A stretch of DNA of 64,000 bases. It comes from Vibrio sp. PID17_43 (GTDB lineage: Bacteria > Pseudomonadota > Gammaproteobacteria > Enterobacterales > Vibrionaceae). The stretch covers positions 56,972-120,971 of the forward strand of contig NZ_LIXM01000015.1 of assembly GCF_002608565.1 (NCBI RefSeq). The letters are read 5' to 3'. The position numbers and the translations under genes were made by a program. The notes under the pieces are model-generated. The model was given only the letters and a program-made list of their open reading frames with translations, was not told the DNA's origin and did not search any database. Positions 58,012 through 64,000 of the stretch are shown here, piece after piece (position 1 is the stretch's first letter; the number at the start of each line of letters is the position of its first letter).

Positions 58012-58041
58012 GAAATACCGGCAATTAGTGCCGGTATTTTT
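58012..58041 (+). terminator. Rho-independent terminator after truB
   Basis: ATACCGGCA pairs with TGCCGGTAT (about 58014-58038) and a T-rich end follows. Confidence 0.85.
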
Positions 58042-58044
58042 ATA

Positions 58045-58073
58045 TTGCGTGATTGAGGAAACTTCCTTATAAT
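58045..58073 (+). promoter_or_regulatory. rpsO promoter
   Basis: -35 TTGCGT (58045-58050), 17-base spacer, perfect -10 TATAAT (58068-58073). Confidence 0.75.
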
Positions 58074-58084
58074 TTGCGCTCCTC

Positions 58085-58114
58085 GTGCCGGCTGAATCAG
58101 AGATTGGCTGGCAC
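58085..58114 (+). promoter_or_regulatory. rpsO leader hairpin (candidate S15 autoregulatory element)
   Basis: GTGCC/GGCAC, GCT/GGC and AATC/GATT stack into one imperfect stem with an AGA loop, 32 bases before the start codon. S15 represses its own mRNA through leader structures in several bacteria. Confidence 0.45.
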
Positions 58115-58146
58115 AAATATTAACCTACTCTTATTAGGAGAGAATT

Positions 58147-58416
58147 ATGTCTCTGAATGCAGAAACTAAAGCAGCAATCGTTGCAGAATACGCACAAGGC
58201 GAAGGCGACACTGGTTCACCAGAAGTTCAAGTAGCTCTACTTACAGCTTCTATCAACCACCTACAAGGTCACTTCAAAGCACACAAAGGCGATCACCACA
58301 GCCGTCGTGGTCTTCTACGTATGGTTTCTCGCCGTCGTAAGCTTCTTGACTACTTGAAAGGTAAAAACCTTGCTCGTTACCAAGATCTAATCAAGCGTCT
58401 AGGCCTACGTCGCTAA
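58147..58416 (+). CDS. rpsO: 30S ribosomal protein S15
   Basis: 89 residues; [31 protein letters not shown] and [22 protein letters not shown] are the S15 signature. It binds the 16S rRNA central domain. AGGAGAG precedes the ATG. It has its own promoter and terminator and is followed by pnp, as in E. coli. Confidence 0.98.
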   Translation: MSLNAETKAAIVAEYAQGEGDTGSPEVQVALLTASINHLQGHFKAHKGDHHSRRGLLRMVSRRRKLLDYLKGKNLARYQDLIKRLGLRR

Positions 58417-58445
58417 TCAGCGGCTGCATAGAACAGTTTGTTTAA

Positions 58446-58471
58446 AAAAGGGGCTTTATGCCCCTTTTTTA
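58446..58471 (+). terminator. Rho-independent terminator after rpsO
   Basis: AAAGGGGC (58447-58454 region) pairs with GCCCCTTT over a short loop, with a T run. Confidence 0.88.
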
Positions 58472-58505
58472 TTGCCTAAATTTAGCAAATTAGGACTTAT
58501 GCCGT

Positions 58506-58511
58506 TATAAT
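58506..58511 (+). promoter_or_regulatory. Probable pnp promoter -10
   Basis: A perfect TATAAT is followed by a roughly 185-base leader. The -35 is weak (TTAGCA or similar near 58482). Confidence 0.45.
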
Positions 58512-58585
58512 ACGCACGGCAAGTCTCATCGCGAGATTTCTCAGAAATACTCCTAGCATTACAGTCAACCAAGTCGACCAAGTGG

Positions 58586-58641
58586 TCGCGACTATTCAAA
58601 GTTGGCTTGCTTATCATCGAGTCTGCTTTCACTAGTCGCGA
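58586..58641 (+). promoter_or_regulatory. pnp leader long hairpin (RNase III-type autoregulation)
   Basis: TCGCGACTA (58586-58594) and TAGTCGCGA (58633-58641) are perfect complements. An overlapping short hairpin CGACCA/TGGTCG (58575-58588) competes for the 5' arm. In E. coli a leader hairpin of pnp is cut by RNase III and then degraded by PNPase itself; the same logic is likely. Confidence 0.6.
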
Positions 58642-58701
58642 TTCGTAGTGCTTTGAGTCTCACTCAATTTATCTAAGTTCTACTTAGAGCAAGGAATAAC
58701 A

Positions 58702-60837
58702 ATGTTCGAAAAACCAGTTGTTAAAACGTTCCAGTACGGTAACCACACGGTTACTTTAGAAACTGGCGTTATCGCTCGTCAAGCAACGGCAGCAGTGATG
58801 GTTACTATGGACGATACGGCTGTATTCGTTTCTGTAGTAGGTAAAAAAGAAGCGGTACCAGGTCAAGATTTCTTCCCGCTAACGGTTAACTACCAAGAGC
58901 GTACTTACGCTGCAGGTAAGATCCCTGGTGGTTTCTTCAAGCGTGAAGGTCGTCCTTCAGAAGGTGAAACACTGACTGCTCGTCTAATCGACCGTCCGAT
59001 TCGCCCACTATTCCCAGACGCATTCAAAAACGAAGTTCAAGTGATCGCAACAGTGATGTCTGTGAACCCGAATGTTCAACCAGACATCGTGACAATGATC
59101 GGTACTTCTGCGGCACTAGCTATCTCTGGTATTCCGTTTAATGGTCCTATCGGTGCAGCACGTGTTGGCCACATCGACGGTCAACTTGTTCTTAACCCAA
59201 GCAACACTGAACTAGAAGCGTCTAAGCTTGACCTAGTGGTTGCGGGTACAGAATCTGCAGTGCTAATGGTTGAATCTGAAGCAGACAACCTAACTGAAGA
59301 AGAAATGCTAGCGGCAGTTGTATTTGGTCACGACCAACAACAAGTGGTTATTTCTGCTATCAATGAATTCAAAGCTGAAGTTGCAACACCAGCTTGGGAA
59401 TGGGAAGCGCCAGCAGTAAACACTGAGCTTAAAGCGAAAATCGCAGATCTAGCAGAAACTCGCTTAACAGAAGCATACCAAATCACTGAAAAAATGGCTC
59501 GTTACGAGCAAGTCGGTGCTATCAAGTCTGACGTCGTTGCAGCAATTCTTGCTGAAGACGAAGAGCAAGACGAGATGGAAATCAAGAAGATGCTTGGTTC
59601 TCTAGAGAAGAATGTTGTACGTAGCCGCATCATTGCCGGTCACCCACGTATCGACGGTCGTGAGAAAGACATGGTTCGTGCACTAGACGTACGCACTGGC
59701 GTTCTTCCTCGTACACACGGTAGCGCGCTATTCACTCGTGGTGAAACGCAAGCAATCGTAACGGCGACGCTAGGTACTCAACGTGATGCTCAAATCATCG
59801 ATGAATTAACTGGTGAGAAGAAAGATCACTTCCTACTACACTACAACTTCCCTCCATACTGTGTAGGTGAAACAGGTTTTGTCGGTTCTCCTAAGCGTCG
59901 TGAAATCGGCCACGGTAAGCTTGCGAAACGTGGTATCCAAGCAGTAATGCCTTCTGTAGATGAATTCCCATACACTGTTCGCGTTGTTTCAGAAATCACT
60001 GAGTCTAACGGTTCATCTTCAATGGCTTCGGTATGTGGTACTTCTCTGGCTCTTATGGATGCTGGTGTGCCAATCAAAGCTTCTGTTGCGGGTATCGCAA
60101 TGGGTCTTGTTAAAGAAGGCGACGATTTCGTTGTTCTTTCTGATATCCTTGGTGACGAAGACCACCTAGGTGACATGGACTTTAAAGTAGCAGGTACTAA
60201 CGACGGTATCACTGCACTTCAAATGGACATCAAAATTGAAGGTATCACGAAAGAGATCATGCAAATTGCACTTAACCAAGCGCAAGGTGCACGTAAGCAC
60301 ATCCTTTCTGTAATGGATGAAGCTATCTCGGGTGCTCGTGAAGAGATCTCTGAATTTGCTCCGCGTATCTACACAATGAAGATCAGCGCAGAGAAGATCA
60401 AAGACGTGATCGGTAAAGGTGGTGCAGTTATCCGCGCTCTAACTGAAGAGACAGGTACAACTATCGAAATCGAAGACGACGGTACAATCAAGATTGCTGC
60501 AACAGAAGGCACTGCTGCGAAAGAAGCAATCCGTCGTATCGAAGAAATCACAGCAGAAGTTGAAGTAGGCCGCATTTACACAGGTAAAGTAGCGCGTCTA
60601 GCAGACTTCGGTGCATTCGTAACGATTCTTCCAGGTAAAGACGGTCTCGTACACATTTCTCAAATCGCTGAAAAACGTGTTGAGAAAGTATCTGACTATC
60701 TAGCTGAAGGCCAAGAAGTTCAAGTTAAAGTGCTTGAAATCGACCGCCAAGGCCGTGTTCGTCTAAGCATGAAAGAAGCGGTAGAAACAGCTGCTGAAGA
60801 AGCAGCAGTTGAAGCTCCTGCTGCAAAAGACGAATAA
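58702..60837 (+). CDS. pnp: Polyribonucleotide nucleotidyltransferase (PNPase)
   Basis: A 711-residue 3'-5' phosphorolytic exoribonuclease of the degradosome. Two RNase PH domains (start [21 protein letters not shown]; second with [23 protein letters not shown]) flank an alpha-helical linker. KH ([21 protein letters not shown]) and S1 domains ([33 protein letters not shown]) follow. GCAAGGAA precedes the ATG. The Ala/Glu-rich tail is non-conserved. Confidence 0.98.
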   Translation: MFEKPVVKTFQYGNHTVTLETGVIARQATAAVMVTMDDTAVFVSVVGKKEAVPGQDFFPLTVNYQERTYAAGKIPGGFFKREGRPSEGETLTARLIDRPIRPLFPDAFKNEVQVIATVMSVNPNVQPDIVTMIGTSAALAISGIPFNGPIGAARVGHIDGQLVLNPSNTELEASKLDLVVAGTESAVLMVESEADNLTEEEMLAAVVFGHDQQQVVISAINEFKAEVATPAWEWEAPAVNTELKAKIADLAETRLTEAYQITEKMARYEQVGAIKSDVVAAILAEDEEQDEMEIKKMLGSLEKNVVRSRIIAGHPRIDGREKDMVRALDVRTGVLPRTHGSALFTRGETQAIVTATLGTQRDAQIIDELTGEKKDHFLLHYNFPPYCVGETGFVGSPKRREIGHGKLAKRGIQAVMPSVDEFPYTVRVVSEITESNGSSSMASVCGTSLALMDAGVPIKASVAGIAMGLVKEGDDFVVLSDILGDEDHLGDMDFKVAGTNDGITALQMDIKIEGITKEIMQIALNQAQGARKHILSVMDEAISGAREEISEFAPRIYTMKISAEKIKDVIGKGGAVIRALTEETGTTIEIEDDGTIKIAATEGTAAKEAIRRIEEITAEVEVGRIYTGKVARLADFGAFVTILPGKDGLVHISQIAEKRVEKVSDYLAEGQEVQVKVLEIDRQGRVRLSMKEAVETAAEEAAVEAPAAKDE

Positions 60838-60890
60838 ACGAAATGATGACTTTAGGCCTTTTATTAGCTTAAGAGCCTGAAAGCATGTTA

Positions 60891-60921
60891 TAAAAGGGGA
60901 GCATTATTGCTCCCTTTTTTT
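60891..60921 (+). terminator. Rho-independent terminator after pnp
   Basis: GGGAGCA (60897-60903) pairs with TGCTCCC (60908-60914) and seven Ts follow. Confidence 0.92.
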
Positions 60922-61018
60922 GGCCTGTCTCGAGGGATTCAGCCTCAAATGAGGTTATTTATTCTATAGTGCATTAAGAGAAACAGGCCCAAAGCGGTCC
61001 GAACAGGAGTACAAATTA

Positions 61019-61942
61019 GTGAAATGGTTTCAAACCGCAAGTTTATGTGTGTCTATTGCACTGACCGGTTGTGCTAATATCGCTCAGCAATCAGAAGAAA
61101 GGTGGATTTACCCACCGATGGCGGTTCCTCTGCAGCCAAGTGTCCAGCAAGAAGTTCAGATTGCACGTCTATCTCAGCTTTTACAGCGACCAGATCTCAG
61201 TGATGAAGTAAGAGCAAAGATGCACTTTGAGCGTGGCAATTATTATGACAGTGTCGGTTTGCGTGATCTTGCTCGTTTGGACTTCAATCAATCTTTGCAG
61301 TTGAATCCAGCTCAGCCTGATATTTTTAACCTACTCGGGGTGTATTTTACTCAAGTGGGAGAGTTTGATGCGGCTTATGAAGCGTTTGATTCGACGCTAG
61401 AGCTTGCTCCAGAAAACTCTTACGCAGAGCGTAACCGTGCGATCGCATTGTACTATGGTGGTCGTATAGGGTTAGCTTTGGAAGATATGACCAAGCATTA
61501 CCAGGAGATGCCAAGCGATCCATTTCGTGCGTTGTGGCTATATATCATTGAAGCGGATCAGAACCCAGAGCAAGCGAAAGCTAATCTTCAGCAGCGTTAC
61601 CAACGTGACCGCAGTGAAGAGTGGGGATGGGTGCTAGTTGCAATCATGTTACGTGATGTGTCAGACGATACTGCGCTGAAAGCGATTATGGATGGTACCA
61701 GAGAAAATTACCGTCTTGCAGAGCGTTTAACAGAAACCTATTTTTATTTAGGAAAACGCCATCAATTGGAAGGGAACGTAGCAAATGCGATCTCTTTGTA
61801 TAAGCTCGCGATTTCGTTTAACGTCTACGAATATGTGGAGCACCGTTACTCTTTCCTAGAGCTGGGGCAGATTTACGAGCAGCTACAACAAGAAAAGTTG
61901 GCAAAGCTCAAAGCAGAGCAACAGCAGAAAGAACAACAGTAA
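61019..61942 (+). CDS. nlpI: Lipoprotein NlpI (TPR protein)
   Basis: A 307-residue outer-membrane lipoprotein. The signal has the lipobox LTGC with Cys18 as the lipidated residue. Several TPR helices follow, for example FERGNYYDSVGLRDLARLDFNQSLQLNPAQPD. E. coli NlpI is an adaptor for the protease Prc and for murein endopeptidases. The start is GTG 61019 with AGGAG upstream. A Gln/Lys-rich tail and a terminator end the gene. Confidence 0.93.
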   Translation: MKWFQTASLCVSIALTGCANIAQQSEERWIYPPMAVPLQPSVQQEVQIARLSQLLQRPDLSDEVRAKMHFERGNYYDSVGLRDLARLDFNQSLQLNPAQPDIFNLLGVYFTQVGEFDAAYEAFDSTLELAPENSYAERNRAIALYYGGRIGLALEDMTKHYQEMPSDPFRALWLYIIEADQNPEQAKANLQQRYQRDRSEEWGWVLVAIMLRDVSDDTALKAIMDGTRENYRLAERLTETYFYLGKRHQLEGNVANAISLYKLAISFNVYEYVEHRYSFLELGQIYEQLQQEKLAKLKAEQQQKEQQ

Positions 61943-61949
61943 TCATGGA

Positions 61950-61976
61950 AAACCGCTCAAACGAGCGGTTTTTTTG
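61950..61976 (+). terminator. Rho-independent terminator after nlpI
   Basis: AACCGCTC pairs with GAGCGGTT over AAAC, with a T run. Confidence 0.9.
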
Positions 61977-61997
61977 TGCTTGAAGATTTTTAGTGGC

Positions 61998-62026
61998 TTG
62001 ACTAAAATAGTTAGCCTTGCTAACTA
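61998..62026 (+). promoter_or_regulatory. marR promoter with MarR operator copy 1
   Basis: -35 TTGACT (61998-62003), 17-base spacer, -10 TAACTA (62021-62026). The 19-base palindrome TAGTTAGCCTTGCTAACTA (62008-62026) fills the spacer and covers the -10. The geometry is that of an autorepressor site. Confidence 0.8.
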
Positions 62027-62040
62027 AATGAGTCAGTAGA

Positions 62041-62457
62041 ATGGCATTAGAAAAAAGCCTGATCGATTTAGAGCGCTTCTGTGCTAAAGCATGGCGAGTG
62101 TATGCGAAAGAAGATCCGCTTTCTTGTTTAAGTTTTAACGAGTTTGATTATTTACGAGTTATTCAGCGTTACCCTGAAGGTGTGCGCATCACTGATCTTG
62201 CTGCGGAGCTTCAAGTAACTAAGCCTTCGGCCTCTAACATGGTGGTTCGTCTAGAAAAAAAAGGCTTGGTTAAGCGCATAGCATGCAGTGAAGATGCCCG
62301 CTCTAAACGCGCGGTATTGACGGAAGAAGTCGTGAAAGAGATGTCGTTAGAGCAAGTTGTCTACAAAGATATTTCTGAGCAGATGATGAGAAACTTAAAT
62401 GATCAGGAAGTACAACAACTACAAGCGTTACTGACTAAAGCGTTGAGTAACAAATAA
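62041..62457 (+). CDS. MarR family transcriptional regulator
   Basis: A 138-residue winged-helix dimer. The wHTH runs about residues 37-100: recognition helix VTKPSASNMVVRLEKKGLVKR and wing SEDARSKRAVLTEEV. It lies in tandem with a MATE exporter 54 bases downstream. An identical palindrome upstream of both genes implies that it represses itself and the exporter until a ligand binds. The ligand is unknown. The start is ATG 62041; the Shine-Dalgarno is weak. Confidence 0.9.
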   Translation: MALEKSLIDLERFCAKAWRVYAKEDPLSCLSFNEFDYLRVIQRYPEGVRITDLAAELQVTKPSASNMVVRLEKKGLVKRIACSEDARSKRAVLTEEVVKEMSLEQVVYKDISEQMMRNLNDQEVQQLQALLTKALSNK

Positions 62458-62470
62458 CAAAGTCTATTAT

Positions 62471-62499
62471 TTTAACTATTTAGTTAGCCTTGCTAACTA
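62471..62499 (+). promoter_or_regulatory. MATE promoter with MarR operator copy 2
   Basis: -35 TTTAAC (62471-62476), 17-base spacer, -10 TAACTA (62494-62499). The same 19-base palindrome TAGTTAGCCTTGCTAACTA occupies 62481-62499, exactly as in front of the regulator gene. Confidence 0.8.
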
Positions 62500-62511
62500 T
62501 TGGTGGTTGTC

Positions 62512-63858
62512 ATGCAAAACGCTATTTATAAACAGTTTTGGAAATACACAATTCCAACCGTTTCCGCTATGCTGGTTAACGGTTTGTATCAAGTCGTGGA
62601 TGGTATCTTTATCGGTCGCTACGTTGGTGCTGACGGACTCGCGGGGATTAACGTCGCTTGGCCGATCATTGGCTCTATTCTGGGTATCGGTATGATGGTA
62701 GGAGTCGGTACCGGTGCGCTAGCCTCGATCAAACAAGGTGAAAAAGATGCTGAGGGTGCGAAGCGCATTCTTTCCACTGGTCTACTGTTGCTAGTCGCAT
62801 TGATGCCGGTGGTCGCGACGATCTTGTTCTTTTTTGCAGACGATTTCATTCACTGGCAGGGGGCAGAAGGACGAGTCTATGAGCTGAGCTTGCAATATTT
62901 GCATATTCTCATTGTCGCTTGTGTGTTTTCTCTTGGCTCTATTGCGGTGCCTTTTTTACTTCGTAATGATGATAGTCCAAATCTAGCGACCATTTTGATG
63001 GTGATAGGTGCGGTCGTTAATATCGTATTGGATTACATCTTTATTGCTTGGTTAAACTGGGAGTTAACGGGGGCTGCGATTGCGACGGCGCTAGCACAGA
63101 TGATCGTAACGATTCTGGGCGTAGCTTATTTCTTTACGTCGAAAGCAAAACTACGCCTAACCATTAGCGATTTGAAGGTGCAGTTTGATGTTGTACCCAA
63201 AATTGTCACCATCGGTACATCGAGTTTCTTTATGTATGCTTATACCTCGATGATGGTTGCGCTGCACAACAACCTATTTGCTCAGTACGGCAGTACTTTG
63301 CTGATAGGCGCTTATGCGATCTTGGGCTACATCGTGACGGTTTACTATTTGATTGCTGAGGGTATCGCGAATGGTATGCAGCCTTTGGTGAGTTACAATC
63401 ATGGTGCACGCAATCAAGACAATATTCGCAAGCTGTTGAAGATCGCGATGGGTACTTCTGTACTCGGTGGTGTCGCGTTCGTCATCTTAATGAACCTCTT
63501 TCCTTACGAGTTTGTTTCTGTGTTCAACAACGCTGATCAACATCTGATTGATGCGACGGTCGTTGGTATTCGTCTGCACATGTTTGCGCTGTTCTTGGAT
63601 GGTTTCTTGGTGGTAGCAGCAGCATACTATCAGTCGGTGAACAAAGGCAGCAAAGCGATGTTTGTCACCATTGGTAATATGGTTATTCAGTTGCCATTCT
63701 TATTTATTTTGCCGAAGCTCCTAGGCGTAACCGGTATCTGGATTGCGTTCCCACTCTCCAATATTGCATTAAGCCTGGTGGTGATGAGTATGCTGTGGCG
63801 TGATGTTAAGAAATTAATGAATGAGAGCACTGCTGAGCCGAGCATTCAAACGTCTTAA
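62512..63858 (+). CDS. MATE family multidrug efflux transporter
   Basis: A 448-residue inner-membrane exporter with 12 hydrophobic helices in two halves. The opening YKQFWKYTIPTVSAMLVNGLYQVVDGIFIGRYVG and the GMQPLVSYNHGA block before TM8 are typical of the MepA/DinF-like MATE branch. A V. parahaemolyticus sodium-coupled pump, VmrA, has almost the same length (447) as I remember it, so this may be its orthologue. The start at 62512 (MQNAIYK) is 12 bases after a MarR-type palindrome. Coupling ion and drugs are not readable from sequence. Confidence 0.88.
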   Translation: MQNAIYKQFWKYTIPTVSAMLVNGLYQVVDGIFIGRYVGADGLAGINVAWPIIGSILGIGMMVGVGTGALASIKQGEKDAEGAKRILSTGLLLLVALMPVVATILFFFADDFIHWQGAEGRVYELSLQYLHILIVACVFSLGSIAVPFLLRNDDSPNLATILMVIGAVVNIVLDYIFIAWLNWELTGAAIATALAQMIVTILGVAYFFTSKAKLRLTISDLKVQFDVVPKIVTIGTSSFFMYAYTSMMVALHNNLFAQYGSTLLIGAYAILGYIVTVYYLIAEGIANGMQPLVSYNHGARNQDNIRKLLKIAMGTSVLGGVAFVILMNLFPYEFVSVFNNADQHLIDATVVGIRLHMFALFLDGFLVVAAAYYQSVNKGSKAMFVTIGNMVIQLPFLFILPKLLGVTGIWIAFPLSNIALSLVVMSMLWRDVKKLMNESTAEPSIQTS

Positions 63859-63892
63859 AGAAAAAGACAAATTAAAAAGCGAGGGTAGTGCC

Positions 63893-63945
63893 TAATGCCG
63901 ATCAGTTAAGAGATAAATGATCGGTTGAACGATCCTACAGATGGC
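63893..63945. mobile_element. IS4-family-like terminal sequence (partial or remnant)
   Basis: TAATGCCGATCAGTTAAG (63893-63910) equals the terminal inverted repeat of E. coli IS4 as I remember it. The next 35 bases, including GGTTGAACGATCC, also resemble the sub-terminal part of IS4. No transposase is visible before the window ends, so it may be a solo relic or the left end of an element continuing outside. Confidence 0.5.
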
Positions 63946-63950
63946 TTATA

Positions 63951-63988
63951 AAGGCTCTAAGTTCCCAAAACTTAGAGCCTTTTATTTT
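63951..63988. terminator. Strong terminator at the right edge
   Basis: AAGGCTCTAAG (63951-63961) and CTTAGAGCCTT (63971-63981) form a perfect 11-bp stem with T- and A-rich flanks. It could serve the MATE gene or belong to the IS-like end. Confidence 0.8.
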
Positions 63989-64000
63989 GCAATTAACCAC

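Overview
The window is a chromosomal segment of a Vibrio species, most likely of the Harveyi/parahaemolyticus clade. I infer this from gene order (acnB-yacL, glnK-amtB, an iron ABC operon, a complete chitin-oligosaccharide locus with ChiS, rsmC, hemL, erpA, an RND pump, tyrS, dacB, ompU, then greA to nlpI), from protein sequences that closely match Vibrio families as I remember them, and from codon use. No rRNA, phage, plasmid or CRISPR is visible. The only hint of a mobile element is an IS4-family-like end at the extreme right.

Layout. 1-6142: the tail of an outer-membrane patatin/beta-barrel protein, aconitase B behind a structured leader, yacL, and the nitrogen-signalling pair glnK-amtB. 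6219-10062: a Fur-box-preceded ferric-iron ABC transporter (fbpABC type). 10087-28918, mostly minus strand: the chitin oligosaccharide regulon. A periplasmic binding protein, two permeases and two ATPases import the oligosaccharides. GH9 glucosaminidase, a GlcN/GlcNAc kinase, GH20 hexosaminidase, GH94 chitobiose phosphorylase and a hexosamine-phosphate mutase convert them to GlcN-6-P/GlcNAc-6-P. The hybrid sensor ChiS, with H469 and D772, is encoded just upstream. 29146-33554: rsmC, an AI-2E family permease, a 38-residue membrane protein too short for routine gene calling, hemL, and erpA behind a good IscR-type site. 33656-37917: an RND efflux pair. 37948-43219: an M23 endopeptidase, tyrS, a CBS-less MgtE-type magnesium transporter with an SD-led Pro-Pro leader peptide and terminator-like hairpin, and dacB. 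43342-44322: the OmpU-type porin. 44705-60837: the housekeeping cluster greA, yhbY, rlmE, ftsH, folP, glmM, secG, tRNA-Leu, tRNA-fMet, rimP, nusA, infB, rbfA, truB, rpsO and pnp. 61019-63858: nlpI, then a MarR regulator and a MATE exporter, each preceded by the same 19-bp palindrome in the same promoter geometry.

The coding content is mostly core Vibrio genome. The less ordinary material is in the leaders: the acnB anti-SD hairpin with an overlapping 7-codon ORF, the mgtE leader peptide/attenuator, a 26-codon ORF plus terminator ahead of greA, a chain of hairpins between the fMet tRNA and rimP, a terminator that also fits an NtrC site before glnK, the duplicated MarR operator, and the structured leader of the chitin operon. 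No wholly new multi-gene system was found. All calls come from reading the sequence and from memory of families; no database search was run.
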